Source: Chloroflexota bacterium (GTDB lineage: Bacteria; Chloroflexota; Limnocylindria; Limnocylindrales; CSP1-4). Taken from it: DNA of 14,075 bases. A program made the translations under genes and the position numbers. The stretch covers positions 1-14,075 of the forward strand of contig JACQEH010000068.1 of NCBI GenBank assembly GCA_016200675.1, read 5' to 3'. The notes beneath the pieces are model-generated. The model made no database searches. It was given only the letters and a program-made list of their open reading frames with translations, and had not been told where the DNA came from. Positions 1-7,496 of this stretch are shown here, one piece after another (position 1 is the stretch's first letter; each line of letters starts with the position of its first letter).

Positions 1-1353
1 CCCCTCCACGCGCTGCGAGCGTTCATCCCGCGGCGGAAGGTCGCGCCCCGCGAGGGGATGCCGCGCTTCACGGGCGGGGCCGTCGGCGCGCTCGCCTACG
101 ACGCCGTCTCGATCTTCGAGCCGTCGGTCCCGCTGCCGGCCTCGGATCCGACCGGCGTCCCGACGGCCGCCTTCATCGAGACCGACCTCGTCATCGTCTT
201 CGACCACCTGACCCACACTCTGTCGGCCGTCGCCTCGCTCCACACCGAGGCCCCCGACTTCGAGGGCCGCTACCGGATCGCCGAGGCAGCGATGTTCGAG
301 GCCCTCGAGCGGACGTCCCGGCCGTCGGCCGCCGAGATGGCCGGCGCCCGGCCGCGCCCGACGCCACGGTCCGCGACCGCCTCCGGGGATTGGGCGGAGC
401 CACGGTCCGCGACCGCGTCGGCGATCGAGGCGAGCCTTGGGCGCGACGAGTACATCCGGGCCGTCGAGGTGGCCAAGGACGCCATCGCGGCCGGCGAGGC
501 GATCCAGGTCGTGCTCGCCCGACGCCAGTCCTTCGACCTGCCGATCGATCCATCGACGGGCCGCGCGCTCGACGGCATCGGCCTGTATCGGAGCCTGCGG
601 CGGGTCAACCCGTCGCCCTACCTCTTCTTCACGCGGGTGCCGGGCTTCGAGGTCGTCGGCGCGAGCCCCGAGCTCCTCGTCCAGCTCGACGGCGACCGCC
701 TGACGACCCACCCGATCGCCGGCACGCGCCCGCGCGGCGCCGACGCGCGGGAAGACGAGATCCTGGCCGAGCAGCTCCAGCGCGACCCCAAGGAGCGAGC
801 CGAGCACGTGATGCTCGTCGACCTCGGCCGCAACGACCTCGGGCGCGTCGCCCGGCCGGGCAGCGTGACCGTCTCGAAGTACATGGAGGTCGAGCGCTAC
901 AGCCACGTCCTCCACCTCGTGAGCCACGTCGAGGCCCGCCTGCGGCCGGACCTCGATGCCCTGGATGCCCTGCGGGCCGTCTTCCCGGCGGGGACGCTGT
1001 CCGGGGCCCCGAAGGTCCGGGCCATGCAGCTCATCGCGGCGGCCGAGGGCGAGCGGCGCGGCCTGTATGGCGGCGCCGTCGGCTATCTCGGCTACGACGG
1101 CAACCTCGACACGGCGATCACGATCCGGAGCGCCGTCCTCAAGGATGGCCGGGCTACCATCCATACCGGCGCCGGGATCGTGGCCGCCAGCGTGCCCGAG
1201 CGGGAGTTCGAGGAGACGGAGCACAAGGCCGCGGCGCTCCGTCGGGCGATCGAGCTGGCGGCGGGGACGGACGACGGGGCGCGGCGCGAGACGGCGGCTG
1301 CGGACCCGGCGGCCGAGCCGACGGGCGCCGGCGCCGCGGAGGCGCCGGCATGA
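1..1353 (+). CDS. trpE: Anthranilate synthase component I (TrpE), 5'-truncated by window edge
   Basis: Converts chorismate to anthranilate with ammonia supplied by TrpG; first committed step of tryptophan synthesis, cytoplasmic. The frame is open from base 1, and the first visible codons already match TrpE (FTGGAVGALAYD just after the Met at 58), so the ATG at 58 is internal and the true start lies left of the window. About 450 codons are visible; roughly 80-100 N-terminal residues, including the usual tryptophan feedback site, are missing. The chorismate-binding domain is complete: VGASPELL, PIAGTRPRG (nt 711-737; Ala where PabB has Lys, favouring TrpE), LVDLGRNDLGRV, AGTLSGAPKVRAMQLI and HTGAGIVAASVPEREFEET. 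The linker before this domain holds a duplicated PRSATAS segment coded by a palindromic DNA repeat (363-416). The tail is Ala/Gly/Glu-rich. The TGA stop overlaps the trpG ATG. Identification is secure. Confidence 0.96.
   Translation, partial: PLHALRAFIPRRKVAPREGMPRFTGGAVGALAYDAVSIFEPSVPLPASDPTGVPTAAFIETDLVIVFDHLTHTLSAVASLHTEAPDFEGRYRIAEAAMFEALERTSRPSAAEMAGARPRPTPRSATASGDWAEPRSATASAIEASLGRDEYIRAVEVAKDAIAAGEAIQVVLARRQSFDLPIDPSTGRALDGIGLYRSLRRVNPSPYLFFTRVPGFEVVGASPELLVQLDGDRLTTHPIAGTRPRGADAREDEILAEQLQRDPKERAEHVMLVDLGRNDLGRVARPGSVTVSKYMEVERYSHVLHLVSHVEARLRPDLDALDALRAVFPAGTLSGAPKVRAMQLIAAAEGERRGLYGGAVGYLGYDGNLDTAITIRSAVLKDGRATIHTGAGIVAASVPEREFEETEHKAAALRRAIELAAGTDDGARRETAAADPAAEPTGAGAAEAPA
363..416. 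repeat. 36-bp-spaced direct repeat with short palindromes inside trpE
   Basis: The 18-mer gccacggtccgcgaccgc occurs at 363-380 and again, identically, at 399-416. Each copy contains a short inverted repeat (cggtc-cgc-gaccg, at 367-379 and 403-415). Between them lies a third one, ctccg (381-385) with cggag (395-399). The spacing of 36 bp is 12 codons, so the frame is kept and PRSATAS appears twice in the variable linker ahead of the chorismate-binding domain. It could be a small in-frame palindromic insertion or a local duplication. Confidence 0.7.
1327..1352 (+). promoter_or_regulatory. Stem-loop enclosing the trpG ribosome binding site
   Basis: A perfect 9-bp inverted repeat, gccggcgcc (1327-1335) and ggcgccggc (1341-1349), is separated by a 5-nt loop, gcgga. 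The Shine-Dalgarno GGAGG (1338-1342) sits across the loop and the 3' arm, 7 nt before the trpG ATG at 1350. In mRNA the hairpin should hide the site until a ribosome finishing trpE opens it. This fits translational coupling of the two anthranilate synthase subunits. The structure is read directly; the regulatory role is inferred. Confidence 0.55.
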
Positions 1354-2033
1354 TCCTCGTCGTCGACAACTACGACAGCTTCACCTTCAACCTCGTCCAG
1401 GCCCTCCAGGCAACCGGGGCGACCGTCACCGTGGTCCGCAACGACCAGGTCGACCGGGCGGGCGTGGAGGCGATGGCGGACGACCCGGCGATGGACCTCC
1501 GGGGGATCGTCATCTCGCCCGGTCCGGGCGACCCCGACGACGCCGGCGTCTCGATGGCAGCCATCCGGGTCGCCGCCGATCGCCGCATTCCGGTCCTCGG
1601 CGTCTGCCTCGGGATGCAGTCGATGGCCCAGGCCTACGGAGCCCGGATCGTCCGCGCGCCGACCCTGGTCCACGGCGAGGCGTCCGAGGTCACCCACGAT
1701 GGTGCCGGCCTGCTCGAGGGCATGCCGCCGAGCTTCATGGCCGCCCGTTACCACTCCCTGGCGATCGACCCGGCGACGCTCCCGGCCGAGTTCCGGGTGA
1801 CCGCCATGTCCGAGGTCGACCGGGTGATCATGGGCATCCGCCACGTGGCCCTCCCGCTCGAGGGCGTCCAGTTCCACCCCGAGAGCGTGCTCACGCCCCA
1901 GGGTCCGCACCTCCTGGCGAACTTCCTCAGCCTCGCCGGGGAAGGGGAGGCCTCGCTGCTCGACGACGCCACCGGCACCTTCGCGACCTCCGGGCTCGCC
2001 GACTCCGGCCAGGGCCCGGGAGCCGATCGATGA
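1350..2033 (+). CDS. trpG: Anthranilate synthase component II, glutamine amidotransferase (TrpG)
   Basis: Class I glutamine amidotransferase of 227 aa that hydrolyses glutamine and passes ammonia to TrpE. The N-terminus MILVVDNYDSFTFNLVQ is typical of TrpG/PabA. The nucleophile is Cys86 in GVCLGMQ, and the His176/Glu178 pair lies in GVQFHPES. The oxyanion region SPGPGDP (about 56-62) and HGEASEV (109-115) are present. The ATG at 1350 was chosen because it overlaps the trpE stop as ATGA, has GGAGG 7 nt upstream, and gives the standard N-terminus; the frame is open further upstream but only as out-of-frame reading of trpE. A polar 30-residue C-terminal tail goes beyond the usual ~190-200 aa length. 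Next to trpE it is assigned as TrpG, although such proteins can also serve folate synthesis as PabA. Confidence 0.96.
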   Translation: MILVVDNYDSFTFNLVQALQATGATVTVVRNDQVDRAGVEAMADDPAMDLRGIVISPGPGDPDDAGVSMAAIRVAADRRIPVLGVCLGMQSMAQAYGARIVRAPTLVHGEASEVTHDGAGLLEGMPPSFMAARYHSLAIDPATLPAEFRVTAMSEVDRVIMGIRHVALPLEGVQFHPESVLTPQGPHLLANFLSLAGEGEASLLDDATGTFATSGLADSGQGPGADR

Positions 2034-3082
2034 GCGAGCAGGTCCGGGCCGCCCTCGCGGCCGTGATCGAAGGCCGGTCGCTCGGCTTCGACGAGGCCCA
2101 GGCGGCGATGGGCTCGGTGATGGACGGGGAGGCGACGGCGGCCCAGCTGGCCGCCCTCCTCGTGGCCCTCCGGATGCGCGGCGAGACCATCGACGAGCTG
2201 GCCGGCTTCGCCACGGCCATGCGCGAGCGGGTCCTGCGCGTGGAGGCGCCCGAGGGCACGATCGACGTCGTGGGGACCGGCGGCGATGGCTCGGGCACGT
2301 TCAACATCTCGACGACCTCGGCCCTCGTCGTCGCGGCCGCCGGGGTGCCCGTCGCCAAGCACGGCAACCGGGCGATCACCTCGAAGTCGGGCGCCGCCGA
2401 CGTCCTCGAGGCCCTCGGCGTCCGGGTCGACCACGACGCGGAGTCGGCTGCGGCGGACCTCCGTGACCTCGGCTTCGCCTTCCTCTTCGCCCCGGGCTTC
2501 CACCCCGCCATGCGCCATGCCGGTCCGACCCGACGCGAGATCGGCGTCCGGACCGCCTTCAACCTCGTCGGCCCGCTGACGAACCCGGCCGGCGCCCGGC
2601 GTGCCCTCATCGGCGTCGGGGACGCGAGCGCGGCCCCCCGAATCGCCGAGGCAGCTCGTCGGCTGGGAACGCTCCGAACCCTCGTCGTCTGCGGTGCCGG
2701 GGTCGATGAGCTGCCGCTCGACGGGTCGGGCGTGATCCGCGACGTGACGCCGTCCGGCATCCGGGAATCGACGATCGATCCCGGGGCGGTCGGCCTCCAG
2801 GCGGCTGCCACGAGCGACCTCGCGGGTGGCACCGCGATCGAGAACGCGGCCCTGACGGTGGGCATCCTGGAGGGCCGCGGCGGCGTCCGGCGCGATGTCG
2901 TCCTCCTGAATGCCGGCGCTGCGCTCCTCGCCGCCGAGCGCGTTCGAACCCTGGGCGACGGCATCGCCCTGGCCGCCGAGACGATCGACGCGGGCCTTGC
3001 GCGTCGGCTCCTGGAGCGGCTGCGTGAAGCGAAGCGTGCCGCGGACGCCGCCCGCGAGGCCGGCGCGGGACCCGCCACGTGA
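2030..3082 (+). CDS. trpD: Anthranilate phosphoribosyltransferase (TrpD)
   Basis: Transfers the phosphoribosyl group of PRPP to anthranilate, the second step of the pathway. The 350-aa length is usual for TrpD. The N-terminal helical domain precedes the PRPP-binding motif GTGGDGSGTFNIS (82-94), KHGNRAITSKSGAADVLEALG (110-130), and HPAMRHAGPTRREIGVRTAFNLVGPLTNPA, which carries the anthranilate-site arginine. The ATG at 2030 overlaps the trpG stop (ATGA) and has GGGAG at 2018-2022, 7 nt upstream. The protein ends in an Arg/Ala-rich stretch, and its TGA overlaps the GTG start of the next gene. Paralogues such as nucleoside phosphorylases lack this motif set and the operon context, so the call is firm. 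Confidence 0.97.
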   Translation: MSEQVRAALAAVIEGRSLGFDEAQAAMGSVMDGEATAAQLAALLVALRMRGETIDELAGFATAMRERVLRVEAPEGTIDVVGTGGDGSGTFNISTTSALVVAAAGVPVAKHGNRAITSKSGAADVLEALGVRVDHDAESAAADLRDLGFAFLFAPGFHPAMRHAGPTRREIGVRTAFNLVGPLTNPAGARRALIGVGDASAAPRIAEAARRLGTLRTLVVCGAGVDELPLDGSGVIRDVTPSGIRESTIDPGAVGLQAAATSDLAGGTAIENAALTVGILEGRGGVRRDVVLLNAGAALLAAERVRTLGDGIALAAETIDAGLARRLLERLREAKRAADAAREAGAGPAT

Positions 3083-5958
3083 GCGCGGCCCCGGCGCCTC
3101 GGGCCGCGACTCCCCGCGGGGCCGGCATGGTCGGCCAGATCGCGGCCAGGCGCCGTGCCGACATCGCGGCAGAACTGACCTTGGTCGGACGGGCCGAGGT
3201 TCGTCGCCGGGTCCGCGCCGCCCTGCCCCCGAGGTCCATCGCCGAGCGTCTGGCCGAGCCCGGCCTGCACGTCATCGCCGAGATCAAGCGAGCCTCGCCG
3301 TCCGCTGGTGCGATCGCCGGGCGCGACGAGGACATCGTGGCTCGCGCCCGGTCCTACCAGCGCGGTGGCGCCGCGGCGATCTCGGTCCTCTGCGAGCCCC
3401 ACTGGTTCGGCGGGTCGCTGGTCGACCTGGCCGCGGTCCGGGCGGCCGTCTCGGTGCCGGTCCTGGCCAAGGAGTTCGTCGTCGACGCCCGGCAGCTCGA
3501 GCTCGTCCGGGCCGCAGGCGCGGACCTCGTCCTCCTCCTGGCCGTCCTCCACCGTGCCCCGACCCTTGCCCGGCTCGTCCGCCGGTCCCGCGATCTCGGA
3601 CTGGAGCCGCTCGTCGAGGTCCATGACGAGCGCGAGCTCGAGCGCGCCCTCGCCTCCGGGGCCCGCCTGATCGGGCTCAACAACCGCGACCTGCGGACGC
3701 TGGCCGTCGATCCCGAGCGGGCCGCGCGATTGCGCGAGCTTGTGCCGGAGGATCGCCTCGTCATCGCCGAATCCGGGGTCCGCGACCGGGCGGTCGTCCG
3801 CGGCTGGCGAGCCCTCGGCGTCGATGCGGCCCTCATCGGCGAGGCCCTCGTCCGGGCCCTCGACCCCGAGGCCGAGACCCGCGCTTACGTGGCGGCCGGG
3901 CGGCTACCGACGGACCCCGCGAACCTCGATCGGATCCCGTTCGTGAAGATCTGCGGGATCACCGACCGGGCCGGCATCGAGGCCGCGCTGCGTGCCGGCG
4001 CCGACGCGGTGGGCCTCAACCTGGTGCCTGGCACACCGCGTGCGCTCGAGCTCAGCGAGGCCCAGGCCCTGGCTGCCCACCTTCGGGCGATCGCCCCGCC
4101 CGGCTCGCGGCCGGCCGTCGTGCCGATCACCGTCGACCTCCTGCCCGCGGAACTGAACCGAATCGGCGCGGCCCTCGACGCCGACGCGATCCAGCTGAGC
4201 GGCCGGGAGCCCGTGACGACGGTCGCCGCGCTCGAGCGGCCCGCCTGGAAGGTCCTGCACCTCCCGGCCGCGGCCGGCGCCGGATCCGCCGCGGTTGCCG
4301 ACGGCGTGATCGGGGCGGCGCGTGCCCATCTCGCGGCCGGTGCCGCGCGGATCATGCTCGACACGGCCGGTGGCACGCACCCGGGGGGGACGGGCGTCCG
4401 CGCCGATGCCGGGCTCGTGACGGCGATCGCCCGCGAGGTGCCGGTCCTCCTCGCCGGCGGCCTCGACCCGGCGAACGTCGCGCCCGCGCTCCGGGCCGCG
4501 CCGGTGATCGGCGTCGACGTCACCTCGGGCGTGGAGGCGCCCCGCACTCCGGGCCGGCGGCCCACTAAGGACGCCCTGCGGGTCGCCCTCTTCGTGAAAC
4601 GGGCGCGTGCGGCCCGCATCGATCGGCCGAACCTCGCCGTCCGCCCGACGCCCGTCCATCCGGGCCTCCTCGAAACGGACGATCGTGGCCGCTGGGGCAT
4701 GGAGCGCGACTTCGGCGGCCGCTACGTGCCGGAGACGCTCATCGGCGCCCTCGAGCAGCTCGAAGCCGCTTACGACGCGATCCGCCACGACCCACGCTTC
4801 TGGGCCGAGCTCAACGAGCTCCTCGCGCGCTTCGCCGGCCGGCCCACGGCCCTTTACCGGGCGGACCGGCTGGCGGACGCGGCCCGCGCGGAGGCGGAGC
4901 GGCTGCTCGAGGCCGGCGCGCTCCGGACGGCGAGCCCGGTCGCCTCCATCCGGCTCTACCTCAAGCGCGAGGATCTTGCCCACACGGGCGCCCACAAGAT
5001 CAACAACGCGCTCGGCCAGGCGCTCCTCACCCGGCGCCTCGGCAAGCGCCGGGTGATCGCCGAGACGGGAGCCGGCCAGCACGGCGTGGCGACGGCCACT
5101 GCCTGCGCCCTCCTCGGCCTGCCGTGCGTGGTCTTCATGGGCGAGGAGGACATCCGGCGCCAGGCCCCGAACGTCCTCCGGATGCGGGCCCTGGGGGCGG
5201 AGGTGCGGTCGGTGCACTCCGGCACGGCGACGCTCAAGGACGCCGTCAACGAGGCGATGCGGGACTGGGTCACGAACGTCGAGACCACCCACTACGTCCT
5301 CGGATCGGCCATGGGGCCGCACCCCTACCCGACGATCGTCCGGGATTTCCAGCGCCGGATCGGCGACGAGGCGGCCCGCCAGCTCCTCGAGGTCGAAGGC
5401 CGCCGCCCGGACCTCGCGCTCGCCTGCGTCGGCGGGGGATCGAATGCGATCGGGCTCCTGGCCCGCTTCATCGGGGAGCCGTCGGTGCGACTCGCGATCG
5501 CCGAGGCCGCCGGCGACGGTGTGGCGACGGGCCGGCACGCGGCGGCGATCGCCGGCGGGACGCCGGGCATCCTCCACGGCTCCCGCTCGCTGATGCTCCA
5601 GGACCGCGACGGCCAGGTCGTCGAGGCCCACAGCGCGTCGGCCGGGCTCGACTATCCCGGGGTGGGGCCGCAGCTCGCAGCCCTCGCCGAGGCGGGCCGG
5701 CTCGAGGTGGCGACGGCGACGGACCGCGAGGCCATCGCGGCCATGCGCTCGGTGACGCGGACCGAGGGCATCCTCCCGGCGCTCGAGACGGCCCACGCGG
5801 TGGCCGCCCTGCCGAAGCTCCTCGCCGGCCTCGAGGGCTCCGGCCGGCGCCTGCCGGACGGGGCGCTCATCCTCCTCGGCTTCTCCGGCCGGGGCGACAA
5901 GGACATGGCGGCGCTCGACCGCTTCTCCGAGGTCGAGGCCTGGGCGGGCATCAGATGA
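3079..5958 (+). CDS. trpCFB: Trifunctional TrpC-TrpF-TrpB fusion (IGP synthase / PRA isomerase / tryptophan synthase beta)
   Basis: One uninterrupted 959-aa frame carries three enzymes. TrpC (about 1-272) has EIKRASPSAG (Lys70), AKEFVVD (Lys131), GLNNRDL (Asn201-202) and AESGV (Glu231, Ser232). TrpF (about 287-507) has VKICGIT with catalytic Cys292, the general acid Asp428 in MLDT, and LAGGLDPANV. TrpB (about 538-959) has KREDLAHTGAHKINN with the PLP lysine Lys640, ETGAGQHG with Glu662, phosphate-binding GGGSN (785-789), GLDYPGVGP (Asp858) and SGRGDKD (936-942). The GTG at 3079 overlaps the trpD stop; Met17 (nt 3127) is a reasonable alternative start because typical TrpC begins there. Oddities: TrpF reads IQLSG where QLHG is usual, and TrpB has about 21 extra residues (601-621). 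The linkers are short, and no stop or frameshift separates the parts. The TrpB part pairs with TrpA, encoded next. Confidence 0.95.
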   Translation: MSAAPAPRAATPRGAGMVGQIAARRRADIAAELTLVGRAEVRRRVRAALPPRSIAERLAEPGLHVIAEIKRASPSAGAIAGRDEDIVARARSYQRGGAAAISVLCEPHWFGGSLVDLAAVRAAVSVPVLAKEFVVDARQLELVRAAGADLVLLLAVLHRAPTLARLVRRSRDLGLEPLVEVHDERELERALASGARLIGLNNRDLRTLAVDPERAARLRELVPEDRLVIAESGVRDRAVVRGWRALGVDAALIGEALVRALDPEAETRAYVAAGRLPTDPANLDRIPFVKICGITDRAGIEAALRAGADAVGLNLVPGTPRALELSEAQALAAHLRAIAPPGSRPAVVPITVDLLPAELNRIGAALDADAIQLSGREPVTTVAALERPAWKVLHLPAAAGAGSAAVADGVIGAARAHLAAGAARIMLDTAGGTHPGGTGVRADAGLVTAIAREVPVLLAGGLDPANVAPALRAAPVIGVDVTSGVEAPRTPGRRPTKDALRVALFVKRARAARIDRPNLAVRPTPVHPGLLETDDRGRWGMERDFGGRYVPETLIGALEQLEAAYDAIRHDPRFWAELNELLARFAGRPTALYRADRLADAARAEAERLLEAGALRTASPVASIRLYLKREDLAHTGAHKINNALGQALLTRRLGKRRVIAETGAGQHGVATATACALLGLPCVVFMGEEDIRRQAPNVLRMRALGAEVRSVHSGTATLKDAVNEAMRDWVTNVETTHYVLGSAMGPHPYPTIVRDFQRRIGDEAARQLLEVEGRRPDLALACVGGGSNAIGLLARFIGEPSVRLAIAEAAGDGVATGRHAAAIAGGTPGILHGSRSLMLQDRDGQVVEAHSASAGLDYPGVGPQLAALAEAGRLEVATATDREAIAAMRSVTRTEGILPALETAHAVAALPKLLAGLEGSGRRLPDGALILLGFSGRGDKDMAALDRFSEVEAWAGIR

Positions 5959-6797
5959 CGAGCGCCGCGCCGCCGCTCCGCACGAACGCAACGCCCGGCG
6001 CCGCCCGCATCGCGGCGGCCTTCGAGCGTGCCCGCGCCGAGCGCCGGGCGGCCCTCATCCCCTACGTGGTCGCCGGCTATCCGAGCTACGAGGGGTCGTT
6101 CGCGGCGGCCTGCGCGGCCATCGACGCCGGCGCCGACCTCCTCGAGATCGGCCTGCCGTACTCAGATCCCCTGGCCGACGGGGCGACCCTCCAGCGGGCC
6201 TCGCACGCGGCGCTCCTGGCCGGGGCGACGTTCGAGGCGTCCCTCGCCCTGGTCGCCCGGGTCGCCGCGGCACGCCCGGCGACGCCGCTGGTGCCGATGG
6301 CCTACGCCAACCAGCTCATCGGCGGCGGCGATGGGCGGGACCGGGCGATGGGCCTCGCGGCCGCCGGCGCGGCCGGGGTCATCGTGGCCGACCTCACGCC
6401 CGACGAGGGCGGCCCGTTCGAGGCGGTTGCCGCGGCCGCCGGCCTGGCCGTGGTCTATCTCGTGGCCCCCACCACCTCACCCGCCCGCCGGGCGGCGGTC
6501 GCGGCCCGGAGCGGCGGCTTCCTCTACTGCGTCAGCCTCGTCGGGGTCACGGGCGCCCGGGCGAGCCTGCCGTCGAGCGTTCGCGGCCTCGTGGCCGCCG
6601 TCCGATCCGTCTCGCCGGTGCCGGTCGCCGTCGGGTTCGGCGTCTCCCGGCCGGCCCACGTCCGGGCCCTCGCTGCGGCGGGTGCCGACGGCGTCATCGT
6701 CGCCTCGGCCCTCGTCGACGCCCTGGGTCCCGAGGGGACCGACGTCGCGGCTATGGGCCGCCTGGTGACGACGCTGCGGCGCGCGGCGGCGCGCTGA
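5955..6797 (+). CDS. trpA: Tryptophan synthase alpha chain (TrpA)
   Basis: Cleaves indole-3-glycerol phosphate to indole and glyceraldehyde 3-phosphate; indole is channelled to the TrpB partner, here the C-terminal third of the upstream fusion protein. The 280-aa TIM barrel has the signature LLEIGLPYSDPLADG with catalytic Glu64 and Asp75, an IPYVVAGYPS start strand, the GGFLYCVSLVGVTGAR phosphate-side segment, and VGFGVS near the C-terminus. The usual DGPTIQ reads DGATLQ. The ATG at 5955 overlaps the trpCFB stop (ATGA); no strong Shine-Dalgarno is visible, so coupling is likely. It has about 18 residues before the first conserved helix, slightly longer than many TrpA. Identification is secure. 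Confidence 0.97.
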   Translation: MTSAAPPLRTNATPGAARIAAAFERARAERRAALIPYVVAGYPSYEGSFAAACAAIDAGADLLEIGLPYSDPLADGATLQRASHAALLAGATFEASLALVARVAAARPATPLVPMAYANQLIGGGDGRDRAMGLAAAGAAGVIVADLTPDEGGPFEAVAAAAGLAVVYLVAPTTSPARRAAVAARSGGFLYCVSLVGVTGARASLPSSVRGLVAAVRSVSPVPVAVGFGVSRPAHVRALAAAGADGVIVASALVDALGPEGTDVAAMGRLVTTLRRAAAR

Positions 6798-6806
6798 GCC
6801 CGGGCC

Positions 6807-7469
6807 ATGACCGCGAAGATCGGGGTGGCCGTCGAGGAGACCGCGAAGCGATCGTTTGCCAGCGCCGTCGACTGGCCGGGCCTGTCACGGTCGGGCCGGA
6901 CGGTGGCGGCCGCCGTCGAGGCCCTCGGCGCGGCGATCGACCGCTACGCCGTCGTGGCGGCGGCGGCCGGCGAACCGTTCCCGACGGGGGACGTCGCGGT
7001 CGACGTCGTCGAGACGAACCCCGGCAACGGCGGTACGGAGTTCGGCGCGCCGATGGTCGTGGCGGACGCCGACCGGCGACCGACGAGCGCGGCCGATGGC
7101 GAGCGCCTGGCACGCCTCGTCGGCGCGGCGTGGTCGGCCTTCGACGCAACGGCTGCCGCCGCCCCCGGGGAGCTGCGCAAGGGCCCGCGCGGCGGTGGGC
7201 GCGACACCTCGAAGATCGTGGAGCACGTCCTCGGCGCCGACCATGCCTATGCGCGGGCCATGGGCCTCCGGGTCCCCGCTCCGCGGGCCGGTGATCGCGC
7301 GGCCATCGACGACCTTCGGGCAGCCGTGCTCGACGTCCTGCGCGCGCCGTCGGACGGCCCGCCCCGCACGTCGCGCTGGACCGTTCGCTACGCGGCGCAG
7401 CGGATCGCCTGGCATGCCCTCGACCACGCCTGGGAGATCGAGGACCGGAGCACGCCGGCAGCCCGCTGA
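6807..7469 (+). CDS. Conserved protein of unknown function, HicB-like N-terminus plus DinB/YfiT-like C-terminus
   Basis: This 220-aa protein starts 9 bp after the trpA stop, so it is probably the last gene of the trp transcript. Residues 1-50 (VEETAKRSFASAVDWPGLSRSGRTVAAAVEAL) resemble the HicB-type strand-strand-helix fold, in which a DLPG-like turn precedes a helix. Residues about 100-215 look like the DinB four-helix bundle: His140 in IVEHVLGADH and an HxxxH pair (His203, His207 in WHALDHAWE) could form the metal-binding triad. GELRKGPRGGGRD (121-133) is a notable basic segment. I recall similar full-length proteins in high-GC actinobacteria and Chloroflexota, where they are annotated as hypothetical. 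There is no signal peptide or membrane segment. DinB-like folds include thiol-dependent transferases and isomerases, but no reaction can be assigned, and nothing links it directly to tryptophan. The ATG has only a weak ribosome site. Confidence 0.8.
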   Translation: MTAKIGVAVEETAKRSFASAVDWPGLSRSGRTVAAAVEALGAAIDRYAVVAAAAGEPFPTGDVAVDVVETNPGNGGTEFGAPMVVADADRRPTSAADGERLARLVGAAWSAFDATAAAAPGELRKGPRGGGRDTSKIVEHVLGADHAYARAMGLRVPAPRAGDRAAIDDLRAAVLDVLRAPSDGPPRTSRWTVRYAAQRIAWHALDHAWEIEDRSTPAAR

Positions 7470-7492
7470 CGCGCCAGCCGGCCTGCGCTCCG
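7446..7492. terminator. Possible bidirectional stem-loop between the convergent operons
   Basis: Two matched 6-bp blocks form an interrupted stem: cggagc (7446-7451) with gctccg (7487-7492), and gccggc (7454-7459) with gccggc (7477-7482). There is a small internal loop (2 nt and 4 nt) and a 17-nt apical loop. It covers the end of the + strand operon and the gap before the gluQ stop, the expected place for a shared terminator. No T-run follows on either strand, so intrinsic termination is uncertain. Confidence 0.35.
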
Positions 7493-7496
7493 TCGG

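Noticed and set aside
1927..3624. 565-codon open frame on the - strand opposite trpD and trpC
   Set aside because: GC-rich antisense shadow without motifs.
4699..5958. Independent trpB start at the internal ATG coding Met541
   Set aside because: The frame is continuous with TrpF, the ATG lies inside the conserved GRWGMERDFGGRYVPE region, and no Shine-Dalgarno is evident; a fusion is the simpler reading.
3904..5991. 695-codon open frame on the - strand opposite trpCFB
   Set aside because: Antisense to a gene with complete catalytic motifs; Arg/Ala/Gly-rich with no family signature.
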